Positions 1 through 9,800 of a DNA stretch of 60,198 bases are shown piece by piece. A program made the translations under genes and the position numbers. Source of the DNA: an uncultured Acetatifactor sp. Lineage in GTDB: Bacteria; Bacillota; Clostridia; Lachnospirales; Lachnospiraceae. The stretch's first letter is position 1; each line of letters opens with the position of its first letter. A model generated the notes under the pieces. It had not been told where the DNA came from, did not search any database, and saw only the letters and a list, made by a program, of their open reading frames with translations. Location: contig CAJUSI010000061.1 of the NCBI GenBank assembly GCA_910589035.1, positions 1-60,198 of the forward strand. The letters are read 5' to 3'.

Positions 1-1
1 C

Positions 2-610
2 ATTGCGGAAGGACTTGTCATCCGCGGCGAGAAGAACAAAGAATACATTGAAAAGCAGGTATACAGTATGCTGGAGATGGTGGGGCTTGTCAGGGAACAT
101 GCTTCCCGCTATCCTCACGAATTTTCCGGAGGCCAGCGCCAGCGTATCGGTATTGCAAGAGCTGTTATCATGAAGCCGGAGCTGATCATTGCGGACGAGC
201 CGATCTCCGCGCTGGATGTTTCCATTCAGGCACAGGTGATCAATCTGCTCAACGAACTGAGCCAGAAGATGGGTTTGACCATTATGTTTATTGCCCATGA
301 CCTGGCCGTTGTAAAGTATTTTTCCAACAGGATTGCAGTAATGTACTTCGGCAAGATCGTGGAGCTTGCGTCCAGCGACGAACTGTTCGCACATCCGTTC
401 CACCCATATACCAGGTCCCTGCTTTCCGCCATTCCGCTTCCGGACCCCATTATGGAGCGGAAGAGAAAGAGAGTCGTGTATAATCCCATGCTGGATCATG
501 ATTACTCGAAGGAAGAACCGACCATGCGCGAAGTCTATCCGGGACATTTTGTAAGATGTAATACGGAAGAATTTGAGAGATACGAAAAGGAATATCAGGC
601 GAAGGGCTGA
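2..610 (+). CDS. Oligopeptide/dipeptide ABC transporter ATP-binding protein, C-terminal part
   Basis: The reading frame is open to the left edge, so the N-terminus and Walker A lie outside the window; 202 residues are visible. The ABC signature (FSGGQRQRIGIARA) is followed by Walker B (LIIADEPISALD) and the switch histidine (FIAHDL). The C-terminus carries HPYTRSLLSAIP, the extension typical of OppF/DppF-type ATPases, which hydrolyse ATP at the inner face of the membrane to drive peptide import. The permeases and binding protein are presumably upstream. OppF and DppF cannot be told apart from this part, so no symbol is given. Confidence 0.9.
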   Translation: MAEGLVIRGEKNKEYIEKQVYSMLEMVGLVREHASRYPHEFSGGQRQRIGIARAVIMKPELIIADEPISALDVSIQAQVINLLNELSQKMGLTIMFIAHDLAVVKYFSNRIAVMYFGKIVELASSDELFAHPFHPYTRSLLSAIPLPDPIMERKRKRVVYNPMLDHDYSKEEPTMREVYPGHFVRCNTEEFERYEKEYQAKG

Positions 611-777
611 GAAAGCAGATTTCAAGCTTCCGAGTTTAAGTTTGCTTTTAGGGCCGCCAGGGCGGGCCCGGGCAGTTGCTGCCCGGTGTATCCGCTGAAA
701 CGGATAAGGGATATAAAGTCTGGCTGGTTTGTGCGTTGAAATTAGTGTCCGCCCGGGGCGGGCATGGGGATGTAAAC

Positions 778-1170
778 ATGAAAAACATGAAAAAATTCTG
801 GGTTTCCTTCATTATCTGTTCCATTTGTACCATAGTCATGGCATGGCTGAGGGGCGTTTTTGAGCAGACGGCTCCGGTTTATGTTTTTCATATTCTTTCC
901 GATTGCTTTCTGATAGTTGGAATCCTGGCAGCCTGTATTGCCCTGCTTTTATTTGTCAGCAACGAGGGAACCTTCGATATCTTTGTCTATGGAATGCAGT
1001 CCTTCTGGGGGTTCTTCAGGAAGGACAGGCCGGGAAAATATGATACGTTTTACGATTACAGGATGGCAAGGCAGGAGAAAAAGGTTCCTTTTCTCTTCCT
1101 GCTTGCATGCGGCGGAATCTTCCTGCTCATGTCGGTGCTGATGTATGGCGGTTATTGCATATATTTGTGA
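778..1170 (+). CDS. Small membrane protein, DUF3899-like
   Basis: 130-residue protein with three predicted membrane segments: one near residues 6-22, one near 36-60 and one near 107-128. A charged loop containing KYDTFYDYRMARQEKK lies before the last segment. The layout matches DUF3899 proteins of Firmicutes, whose function is unknown. The start at 778 is preceded by a GGGGATG stretch, a weak ribosome-binding site; an upstream extension of the frame runs into GC-rich hairpin sequence and is not credible. It stands alone between the peptide transporter gene and a convergent nuclease gene. Confidence 0.7.
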   Translation: MKNMKKFWVSFIICSICTIVMAWLRGVFEQTAPVYVFHILSDCFLIVGILAACIALLLFVSNEGTFDIFVYGMQSFWGFFRKDRPGKYDTFYDYRMARQEKKVPFLFLLACGGIFLLMSVLMYGGYCIYL

Positions 1171-1285
1171 AATCTCTCTATGATGCATAACAAATACGGT
1201 CTAAAGTGCCCTTTGCGGCAATTTGGACCGTATTTTTCTGTTGACTGCAATAACTGGCTGGACTGTTTGAGGAATGTGGTCAACG

Positions 1286-2254
1286 CTATTCCTGACATAC
1301 CTTCCTTATCTCCTCGACAGGCAAATCCGTCAGCCGGGCAATTTCTTCCGCGGATGCTCCATTTTTCGCCATGCGCTTTATGATTTGGTTCTGGCCTTTC
1401 TCTAGTCCTTTCTCCATTCCATCCCGTTTACCGATCTGAATCCCTTCTTTCCTGCCCGCCGCCCAGGCCTCCTCACGAAACATGCGCATAGTTTTCTTTT
1501 CATCGTATTCCGTCAAAAGCATCTTTTTCACCTCCGCTCGAAACGGCAGCAGGATATCTGCCAGGATCCCGTGTTCAATACAGTATCTTACCGCATTGTC
1601 AACTGCCTCATCCATGGGAAATCCTGCCTTTTGATTTTCCCTCATTTCTGCGACAAAGCAGGCATATTCTTCCAGGCGCCTGCAGCCTGTCATCAGCTGT
1701 TCGTTATGTCCGTGATTGATATTCAGCAGGCGTACCTTCAATTCCAGGCAGGATTCCTGCTTCCTGCCCGACTCGTCCTTAAAAGCATCCGTCAGGTACA
1801 GACAGCTCTCGTCCTCAAGCTCTCGGTTCCCGTTATAGAAGACGATGCACTGGGGCGCCGGAAGCGTTATCTGTGTGCTTCCGTAGATATTCGCCCCGAT
1901 TTTTTCTGTGATAGCCTCATATTCCGCCGCAAGATACAGCAAAAACCGCAGGGGAAGGTTGGGGCAGAAAGTGCTCTGGTGTTCATACAGGTTCAGCGTA
2001 TCCGTCAAAAGAAACGCCAGATCGTTATTCATGGACATGTAAACCACGTTTTCCAGAGTGACGACCTGTAAAGCCCGCTCATCCTGATAATCCGTACCGT
2101 TCAGTGCATTATAAAGCTCCAACAGGGCTTTCTTGTCCTTTTCGAAAATGTAACAGAACAATCGGTCCTTTACCTTTCGATTGCCAAAGAAATGGCGCAG
2201 GGGCAGTCGGAATAAACGCTCTCTCCTGGAACGGAAACGCATTTTAGAGTGCAT
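1286..2254 (-). CDS. Rpn-family recombination-promoting nuclease / PD-(D/E)XK transposase-like protein
   Basis: 322 residues. The N-terminal half resembles the PD-(D/E)XK nuclease fold of Rpn/YhgA-like proteins (KDRLFCYIFEKDKKALLELYNAL, then a region with IVFYNGNRE and LELKVRLLNIN). The C-terminal part has the usual run of glycine/lysine-rich helices (RKEGIQIGKRDGMEKGLEKG). Family members are linked to DNA cleavage and RecA-independent recombination; they are abundant in Lachnospiraceae. The start was chosen because AAAGGAGG lies 7 bases before the ATG at 2254; a longer frame upstream lacks such a site. A near-consensus promoter lies upstream at 2395-2423. Specific function is unproven. Confidence 0.8.
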   Translation of the reverse strand: MHSKMRFRSRRERLFRLPLRHFFGNRKVKDRLFCYIFEKDKKALLELYNALNGTDYQDERALQVVTLENVVYMSMNNDLAFLLTDTLNLYEHQSTFCPNLPLRFLLYLAAEYEAITEKIGANIYGSTQITLPAPQCIVFYNGNRELEDESCLYLTDAFKDESGRKQESCLELKVRLLNINHGHNEQLMTGCRRLEEYACFVAEMRENQKAGFPMDEAVDNAVRYCIEHGILADILLPFRAEVKKMLLTEYDEKKTMRMFREEAWAAGRKEGIQIGKRDGMEKGLEKGQNQIIKRMAKNGASAEEIARLTDLPVEEIRKVCQE

Positions 2255-2394
2255 AACATATCCTCCTTTTTCGAATATAACCAACAGGAAGACATGCCTG
2301 ACTCCAACAGCTCCTGCCGGTGTGGGTGAAAATTTCGGCAGAAACTGCCAGAATGTGCAATCAGCACCTTTCACAGATTTAAATAGATAAGATT

Positions 2395-2423
2395 ATCATA
2401 ATCTATTGGCATGCCATTGTCAA
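2395..2423 (-). promoter_or_regulatory. SigA-type promoter for the Rpn-like gene
   Basis: On the minus strand TTGACA and TATGAT are separated by exactly 17 bases. The gap from 2255 to 2585 contains this promoter and a leader of roughly 130 bases; I see no gene in it. Confidence 0.75.
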
Positions 2424-2551
2424 GAGATATAAATGGTTCTTTCCATGCTTTGTTGAAATAACGGAATTTCTCAATCTCACAGACACGGTATTCCGGAATG
2501 CTTTGATCCGGGAACGCCGCTGCAACAAACAATGGAAAGAATCAGAGTTAT

Positions 2552-2591
2552 TTCGCCCGGCGAAGCTCACTTCGCCCGGCAAAGCTTACTT
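2552..2591 (-). terminator. Two tandem 7-bp-stem hairpins at the end of the mannosyltransferase gene
   Basis: On the minus strand GGCAAAG-TAAG-CTTTGCC is followed at once by GGCGAAG-TGAG-CTTCGCC, each a perfect 7-bp stem with a 4-base loop. The stop codon TAA of the mannosyltransferase gene forms part of the first loop. There is no long T-run, so this may slow or end transcription or protect the mRNA end rather than act as a classic intrinsic terminator. Confidence 0.5.
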
Positions 2592-5500
2592 TGCCGTGAG
2601 TACCCAGCTCCGAAACCATCGCAGGTACTGCGCCACAAAGGAAGCCTCCACAGGCTGGCCGGAGAGTACGGGATAGAACAGCAGAAACAGGGCAGCAGCC
2701 GCCCCGCCGTATGCAAGGACCAGCGGAAGGAAGACGCGCCGCGGGAGCCTGCTCCTCCACTGGAAAAGCCCGTACACATTCATCAGCACCACGAATACCA
2801 CGCTGGGAAAGTAATGGTAGATGAAGGTGATACGCGTCACGAAGAACCAGGGCAGATACTGCGCCAGATATCCCACCGCCAGGAAAGCGGCACTGCGGTC
2901 CTTCTTCTTCCCCCATAACCATAATGTATACAGAAAGGCAGGGATTCCCACCCACCACACTGCAGGATTGCCAAAGGCGCTGATGCCCTCTCTGAGACCG
3001 CCCTGCTCCGCAGCTCCGGTGACAATGCGGGAATAGTACCAGATGGGACGCATCATGACAGGCCATTCATACCAGGGGGAGGAGAAAGCATGTGTTGCGT
3101 CTAAATTGCTGTGGTAGCCGTACATGGTGCTTTGATTGTACAGTGCCCTGGCCAGAAGTCCCCGGCCGGAATAATCCCGGAAGGGGAGATAGGAGAGCAG
3201 ATAGATCAGCGCCGGCAGAACCACGAAGAAAACCAGGCAGAAATATACGGTGCGCCTGGTGTTCGGGAGGAAAGCTGCCAGAATGTGTCTGTGGGAAATT
3301 CCTTCCGTGGCTCCTTCCGGATCTGATTTTGCATAGAGATATTCCCGGTATCTGCGGTACAGCACGGAGAAGAATATCACCGCCAGTCCGCAGCCCGCAT
3401 ATACTCCCGTCCATTTGCAGGCAACTCCCATGCCCATGCAGATGCCGCATGCGCCCAGGGGCAGCCAGGTTTTCCGAAGGGAGGTATCATAAAAGCTTAA
3501 AACGGAATACTGATACATAAAGTAATACATCAACAGGACGAAAAAGGTGATGTAGACATCGATGGTGGCAAGCCTTGTCTGCGTAAAATGCATGAAATCA
3601 AAGGCAAAAAGCAGGCAGGCCAGGGCGGCGGACAGCGTGTCCCGGGTCAGCCTCCTGGCAAAAAGGTACACGATGGGGACCATCAGGATACCAAGTACGG
3701 TTCCGACAATGCGCCAGCCGAAAGGATTCATTCCGAATACCGCCACCCCCAGGGCAATGAGGATCTTGCCCATGGGCGGATGCGTATTCTCATAGGAGGT
3801 GAGGCCGTGGAGAAATTCATAGGCCGTACGCCCATGATATATTTCGTCAAAATACATGCTGTTTCGAAAGCTGCTCTGCCCGGAATAGAGCGACCCTTCA
3901 TCAAACAGGGCAGGATAATCCCCGGCGTTCAGGGGTGTGATGCGCTCTCCTGCCCGGTTCCGGAAGACAAGCTCCAGAAGGGAAGCCTGATTGTCCCGGA
4001 GCGTCAGTCTGATCCGGGGAGTATCCGCCTCCAGGGGGATTTCCTTCCAGGTGAAAACCCGTTCCAGAGTAATCTCGCCCAGAGGAATCCATTCCCCGGA
4101 AGATTCGGATTGCTCTGTCAGCGCAAAATGTCTGTCTTGCCAGGGAGCGATGTAATAGGAAAGCGAAGCGGGAATTTCCCCGCCGAAATCCAGCTCCACG
4201 GACTGGGCATCCGTCATTTCGTAAGCTGTGACCGGCGCGCTGCGTTCTCCCAGATCATATAGAGCAAAGCCTGCATAGAGGAGGGTGAGGAGCAGCATGC
4301 ACAGGATGTCTGCGGCTCTCAGAGGAGCGCCCGGCCGGGAAGCCTTTGGGGGAGCGCCTTTGACCCAATTCCGATATCCGCAGGTCAAATGCGACGCAGT
4401 ATCGGAGATCGTATCCCAGGCAATCCATCCGGAATTATCTCTGAAATAAAGCCTCCAGGATACGAAATATAAATATATTGTGCAGAGCAGCATCCCTGCG
4501 GATACAAGCAGAATAATGGGCGCTTTTCTGTCATAGTCTGCAGGGTCATAGAAAAAGAGGACATCAGCGGCATTATAAAAATGCAATAAGGAAAAACCGC
4601 TGTAGGCAAGATAAAGCTGTCTGGCAGGCTTATAGGTATAGGCCAGAAGCAGAAGGACCAGAGCAGGATACAGATAACGCTCATGCATACGAACGGAAAA
4701 CATGTAGATACTAAGTATCAGGACCGCGGCCAGAAAGGGAAATTTCTCACGGGATCCGCGGTTTCGCAGACTTAAAAACAGTACAAAACAGACTGCGGCG
4801 GCAATGGCCGTCCAGCCGAAGACATAATAGGGGACTCCCAGGAAGGTATTATTCTGGCTGATCCAGTTTAAGCCCAGCATTCCCCAGAAATTGGAGGCAT
4901 TGACTGCGGCATAGGGGTAGGATGCCACCGTGGTGAAATACTGGTTCCAGACGGTTTCCAGGCCGAAGGGAAGGCAGAGAAGACACATGCCCGCCGCCAC
5001 TGACAGAATCTGCAGCAGGTTTTTAAATAGGATTTTCAGACCTGTTCTTAAGGCGCCGGAAGAAGCGGCCTCCCTTTTGGGAAGGATATGGTCCAGCAGA
5101 CCCGCCAGAAGCACCGGCGAAAACAGCAGCATCTGAGGCTTGATCAGCACGCCTGTTCCGAAGGCAATATAAGCGGAATACATTTTACCCCGGACAAGGC
5201 TGAGGCACAGAATGACCGCAGCGAGGGTGAATACGGAATCCACCTGTCCCCAGACGGAGGAATTCAGTATTACGGGAGGATTGAACAGATAGGCTGCGCA
5301 CAGAAAAAGAGCCTGCATCTGTGTACATTTCCGGCTTGCTTCCCTGTAAAGCAGACGGCCGCAGGCCAGATCGCAGAGGATGGAGGGAAGCTTCAGCAGA
5401 ACCAGATGCGCCATGGAGTACATTTCTATTCCCAGAAGATTCCGGACGGCTCCCAGGGGCCAGAGCACGTAGAGATAGCCGGGGGGATAGTCGGTGAAGG

Positions 5501-5744
5501 CTTCCGGGCTGTAGAAGCCGCCGGGGCCCAGAAGGAAGATCCTGTCGGCCCATCCGGCGAAGCATGCGGTGTCATTGCCGAATCCCATAGAGAGGGCGGC
5601 ACAGAAAAGCCGGACGCCCAGAGCGGCGAAAAATACTGCCGCAGGCAGGCGGCCGGATATCGGACCGACTTTGCAGCTCATGCCCCGGAAGCAAAGCAGA
5701 AAGAGGATACTACCCGATAGTGCAAAAATATGAATCAAAATCAT
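2586..5744 (-). CDS. Fused polytopic glycosyltransferase: GT-C mannosyltransferase-like N-half plus PMT-family C-half
   Basis: 1052 residues, about twice the length of a simple protein O-mannosyltransferase. Residues 1-430 form a multi-pass GT-C-like domain with the luminal-loop signatures GFGNDTACFAGWAD and YPPGYLYVLWPLG. A soluble beta-rich stretch of about 130 residues follows (around 480-610). The C-half carries PMT-family motifs: FDEIYHGRTAYEF, THPPMGKILIALG and FDFMHFTQTRLATIDVY. PMT enzymes move mannose from a polyprenyl-phosphate donor onto secreted proteins or lipids on the outer membrane face; the bacterial acceptor cannot be read from sequence. The start at 5744 is followed directly by a hydrophobic segment. 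Confidence 0.82.
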   Translation of the reverse strand: MILIHIFALSGSILFLLCFRGMSCKVGPISGRLPAAVFFAALGVRLFCAALSMGFGNDTACFAGWADRIFLLGPGGFYSPEAFTDYPPGYLYVLWPLGAVRNLLGIEMYSMAHLVLLKLPSILCDLACGRLLYREASRKCTQMQALFLCAAYLFNPPVILNSSVWGQVDSVFTLAAVILCLSLVRGKMYSAYIAFGTGVLIKPQMLLFSPVLLAGLLDHILPKREAASSGALRTGLKILFKNLLQILSVAAGMCLLCLPFGLETVWNQYFTTVASYPYAAVNASNFWGMLGLNWISQNNTFLGVPYYVFGWTAIAAAVCFVLFLSLRNRGSREKFPFLAAVLILSIYMFSVRMHERYLYPALVLLLLAYTYKPARQLYLAYSGFSLLHFYNAADVLFFYDPADYDRKAPIILLVSAGMLLCTIYLYFVSWRLYFRDNSGWIAWDTISDTASHLTCGYRNWVKGAPPKASRPGAPLRAADILCMLLLTLLYAGFALYDLGERSAPVTAYEMTDAQSVELDFGGEIPASLSYYIAPWQDRHFALTEQSESSGEWIPLGEITLERVFTWKEIPLEADTPRIRLTLRDNQASLLELVFRNRAGERITPLNAGDYPALFDEGSLYSGQSSFRNSMYFDEIYHGRTAYEFLHGLTSYENTHPPMGKILIALGVAVFGMNPFGWRIVGTVLGILMVPIVYLFARRLTRDTLSAALACLLFAFDFMHFTQTRLATIDVYITFFVLLMYYFMYQYSVLSFYDTSLRKTWLPLGACGICMGMGVACKWTGVYAGCGLAVIFFSVLYRRYREYLYAKSDPEGATEGISHRHILAAFLPNTRRTVYFCLVFFVVLPALIYLLSYLPFRDYSGRGLLARALYNQSTMYGYHSNLDATHAFSSPWYEWPVMMRPIWYYSRIVTGAAEQGGLREGISAFGNPAVWWVGIPAFLYTLWLWGKKKDRSAAFLAVGYLAQYLPWFFVTRITFIYHYFPSVVFVVLMNVYGLFQWRSRLPRRVFLPLVLAYGGAAAALFLLFYPVLSGQPVEASFVAQYLRWFRSWVLTAK

Positions 5745-5806
5745 AGATGCTTCTCCTGACTTTACAGTAATTTAATAGGAATTATAAAGTAATTATAGCA
5801 AAAAGA

Positions 5807-5836
5807 TTGGAAGAATGAAAGAGCGTATGATATAAT
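5807..5836 (+). promoter_or_regulatory. Promoter upstream of the ABC exporter genes
   Basis: TTGGAA and an extended -10 (TGATATAAT, hexamer 5831-5836) with an 18-base spacer, lying in the divergent gap between the mannosyltransferase and the ABC ATPase. A second TATAAT at 5891-5896 without a good -35, and a GTGCGC/GCGCAC hairpin at 5865-5880, lie between it and the gene. Confidence 0.55.
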
Positions 5837-5994
5837 GCTGACATACGTCAACTTTTGATTCCATGTGCGCCGGAGCGCACGAGATCATGGTATAATGTCT
5901 TTATTCGTGGCATGAAACGGCCGGATGGCCATCTGCCGTGCGTGCTGCGGTACTCATGGCAGGAAAATTTTGATTCCGGGCAGGCCGGGTTAGG

Positions 5995-6711
5995 ATGGAT
6001 AAAAAAATGGAAGATTTCGTAAGCTTTCAGGAAGTAAAGAAAATATATAAGACGGGCGAGGTGGAGATCACTGCCCTGCACGATGTGAATTTCCGGATCG
6101 GGAAAGGAGAATTCTGCGTGATTGTAGGCGCATCCGGTGCAGGCAAGACCACCATACTCAACATTCTGGGAGGAATGGATACCCTCACGTCAGGAAAAGT
6201 GTTTCTGGACGGACAGGAGATTTCCGCTTTTGACAAAAGGCAGCTGACCTCCTATCGGCGCTATGATGTGGGATTTGTGTTCCAGTTCTACAACCTGGTG
6301 CAGAACCTGACCGCGCTGGAGAATGTGGAACTGGCGGCTCAGATTTGTAAGGAGCCTCTGAGCGCGGCGGCGGTGCTGGAGCAGGTGGGGCTAAAGGAGC
6401 GCACCAATAATTTTCCGGCTCAGCTTTCCGGAGGCGAGCAGCAGCGTGTGGCCATCGCAAGAGCCCTGGCTAAGAATCCGAAGCTTCTTCTCTGTGATGA
6501 GCCTACGGGAGCACTTGATTACAACACCGGAAAAGCGGTGCTGAAGCTGCTGCAGGGCACCTGCCGGGAGATGGGCAAGACGGTGATAGTCATAACCCAT
6601 AATCAGGCGCTGACCGCTATGGCTGACCGGGTTATCACTGTGAAGAGCGGTACGGTGGTAAGTATGGCGAAGAATGAGAATATTGTGGATGTGGCGGATA
6701 TTGAGTGGTAA
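5995..6711 (+). CDS. ABC transporter ATP-binding protein, MacB/LolD-like
   Basis: 238 residues, full length for the family. Walker A is GASGAGKTT (about residues 43-51), the Q-loop FVFQFYNLV, the signature LSGGEQQRVAIARALA, Walker B LLLCDEPTGALD, and the switch histidine VITHN. The GALDYNTGK segment is typical of the MacB/LolD group, which powers FtsX-fold permeases in export or mechanotransmission rather than import. The permease partner follows 124 bases downstream on the same strand. The substrate cannot be told. Confidence 0.92.
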   Translation: MDKKMEDFVSFQEVKKIYKTGEVEITALHDVNFRIGKGEFCVIVGASGAGKTTILNILGGMDTLTSGKVFLDGQEISAFDKRQLTSYRRYDVGFVFQFYNLVQNLTALENVELAAQICKEPLSAAAVLEQVGLKERTNNFPAQLSGGEQQRVAIARALAKNPKLLLCDEPTGALDYNTGKAVLKLLQGTCREMGKTVIVITHNQALTAMADRVITVKSGTVVSMAKNENIVDVADIEW

Positions 6712-6835
6712 AGATACAGAACGATACAGAGGCAGAACAGGAAAGGAAGAATCCTGGGGAGATGCCAGAGAGTAATAAGATAATGCGCCGGAAGACGCGC
6801 AAAAGCGCCAAAAGACGCGGAAAATATTTCGGAAG

Positions 6836-9800
6836 ATGACGGAACAGGTGGCAGGGCAGAGGATGAAGGAACTAAGAAAGTCTACATTCAGGGAAATTAA
6901 ATCAAGTCTGGGACGTTTTATGGCCATTTTTGCTATTATTGCGCTGGGAGTGGGCTTTTTTGCCGGACTGAAGGTGACGAAGGCGGCTATGGTGGATACG
7001 GTTACCGCGTATCTGAACAACCATGCCTTTTATGATTACCGCCTGGTCTCTACCCTGGGATTCGGGCAGGAGGATGTAAATGCTTTTCTTACATCCGGGG
7101 ACGTGGAGGCGGCGGAAGGTTCCGTCTCTTTTGATGTGCTCTATCTTCTGGATAACGGGAAACAGGGAGCGGTGAAAACCTACAGCGTTACGAACCGGCT
7201 GAATACATTGAAGCTTCTTTCCGGCCGGATGCCTCAGGCCAGCGGTGAATGCGTGGCGGACAGCAACTTATTCGGCAAATCCGACATCGGCGGCGTGATT
7301 CATTTGTCCGATGAAAATGAGGAGGAGAATCTGGAACATTTTACCCACAGGGAATACACCATTGTGGGGATTGTGCAGTCCCCCCTGTACCTGCAGTTTG
7401 AGAGGGGAAATACCTCCCTGGGCACAGGCCGTCTGGACGGTTATATCTATCTGCCGCCGGAGGGGTATTCCGTAGATTACTATACGGAAATCTATGTAAG
7501 GTTTTCACAGGACAACGCCTTATACGGGGAGGGATATGACAGCTTTATTGAGGAGAAGAACGCGTACTGGGAGGACCTGACCCGGCGGGTGGCCGGAGAG
7601 CGGTATCAGGAGATTCTCGCCGAGGCGGAGGAAGAGCTGGCGGAAGCCCACAGTGAGCTGGAAGAGAAACGGACGGAAGGAGAGGCAGAGCTTGCGGATG
7701 CCTCCGAGGCGCTGGAGGAAGCAAGACAGGAGCTTGCGGACGGGGAAAAGGCACTGGAGGAAGCCAGGCAGGAATTTGCGGAGGGGGAGAGTACCATCCG
7801 GAATAAGGAGAAGGAGCTTGCGGATGCGAAGGCGACCATCTCGCAGAAGGAACAGGAGCTGAATGACGGCGAGGTCACGATTCTGGAGAATGAGGCCCAG
7901 CTTACGGAGGCGAAGAAGGTCATTGACAGCAACGAGGCGGTGCTTCGAAGCGGGGAGCGGCAGCTGGCGGAGGGCAAGTCCCAGCTGAGCAGTGCCGAGG
8001 CGGCGCTGGAGGCTTCGAAGAGTACCATCACCGAGAGCAGGAACCGGCTGAATACCATGCTGGAGGAAGAGAAGGCAAAACCGGAGGGAGAACAGAATGC
8101 AACCTTGATTGCCAATATTGAGGCAGGGCTGGAACAGCTGGATTCCGCAGAAGAAGAACTCCGCGCCCAGGACGAAGCCCTGGAACCCGCGCGCCAGGAA
8201 ATAGCCGAATCCGAGCGGCAGCTGGAAAGCGGCTGGCAGGCCCTTGCCGTGGCAAAGCAGCAGCTCACTGACGGACAGTTGGCGCTGACCAGTGCAAAGC
8301 GGGATCTGGTGGACGGACGCAAGGCCCTCGCGCAGGCCCGGGAAGAGGTGGCCGAGGGAGAGAAGGCAATAGAGGAGGCCAAAAAGGAGCTGGAGGAAGC
8401 AAGAGCGCTCCTTGCGGAGAAGGAAGCGGAGTTTGAAAAAGGGAAGCAGGAATTTGCCGACGGGGAAAAGGAATATGAGGACGGCCTGAAGGAATTTAAT
8501 GAGAAAATAGCCGAGGCGGAGGGAAAGATAGCCGAAGCGGAGGAAGAACTGGCAGAGCTGGATGAGCCTGACAGCTTTGTGCTGGGAAGGGATACCAATG
8601 TGGGCTATGCCTGTTTTGAGAGCGATTCCAATATTGTGGAGGGAATTGCCAATATCTTCCCGGTGTTCTTCTTCCTGGTGGCAGCGCTGGTGTGCATTAC
8701 CACCATGAACAGAATGGTGGAGGAGCAGAGGACCCAGATCGGCGTTTTGAAGGCGCTGGGCTATGGGGACGGAGCCATTATGTCAAAATATATGATATAT
8801 TCAGGCTCGGCGGCGGTGTCGGGATGTGTGATAGGCTTCCTTCTGGGAACCTGGGGATTCCCGAAGATCATATGGTTCTGTTATGGCATGATGTACAGCG
8901 CGGATCCGGTCTTCTATGTTTTTGACTGGGGACTGGCTGTGATTTCCATGATTGTGTCCCTGCTCTGTTCCATTGGGACCACATGGCTGTCCTGCCGGGT
9001 GGAGCTGGCTCAGGTGGCGGCGGCGCTGATGCGTCCCAAGGCGCCCAAGGCGGGCAAGCGCGTATTGCTGGAGAGGATTCCCTTTTTATGGAAGCGCCTG
9101 AATTTCCTGGGGAAGGTGTCCATGAGGAACATTTTCCGCTATAAAAAGAGACTCTTCATGATGGTGGTGGGAATCAGCGGATGCACCGCGCTGCTGGTGA
9201 CAGGCTTCGGGATAAAGGATTCCATTGCGGATGTGGCTGTCAGGCAGTTTCAGGAGATTCAGACCGTAGATATAGGAATCTCTCTGAATAAGGAGGCGGA
9301 CGAAGAGTGGGACCGTGTCATGAAAGGGCTGGAAGACCGGGGAGCGGCGGAGTATACTTATGTCATGGAGAAAAATATGGACCTTGTGACCGATAAGGGG
9401 GTCAAATCCGTCTATCTCGTGGCAGGCACAAAGGAAGGAATGGAACCTTTTCTGAATCTTCACACCAGGAAAGGGGTGCCGGTGGATTATCCTCTGGAGG
9501 GGGAAGCGGTTGTTTCCGATAAGCTTGCGGAGGATTACCATATCGGGATCGGAGACAGCATATCCCTGAGGGACGGGGAAATGCGTTCCGTCACGGTGAC
9601 TGTCTCCGGAATCTATGAGAATTATCTTTATAATTATGTGCATGTTTCGGAGGAAACCTGGATAGAATTGACCGGGGAAGAACCGGAGAGGAAGACGGTG
9701 TACCTGAATCTCCGGGAGGACATCCGGGAGGATGCGGATGCGCTGGACCTGGCGGCACATGAGCTTGCGGCGGAGCTGATGGGGGAGAAGCAGGTGCTGA

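Noticed and set aside
650..780. GC-rich hairpins near 660-690 and 740-770 as a riboswitch
   Set aside because: CCCGGGCAG/CTGCCCGG and CGCCC/GGGCG stems are present, but no known riboswitch consensus is recognisable; a similar palindrome near 29316 suggests a dispersed hairpin only.
1286..2254. Insertion sequence around the Rpn-like gene
   Set aside because: No terminal inverted repeats or target-site duplication seen at either side; Rpn genes are normally stand-alone.
7606..8598. Long minus-strand reading frame of 330 codons, serine/alanine-rich
   Set aside because: It is the mirror of the coiled-coil region of the permease gene; low complexity arises from the GAG/GCG-rich opposite strand, and it has no ribosome-binding site or family match.
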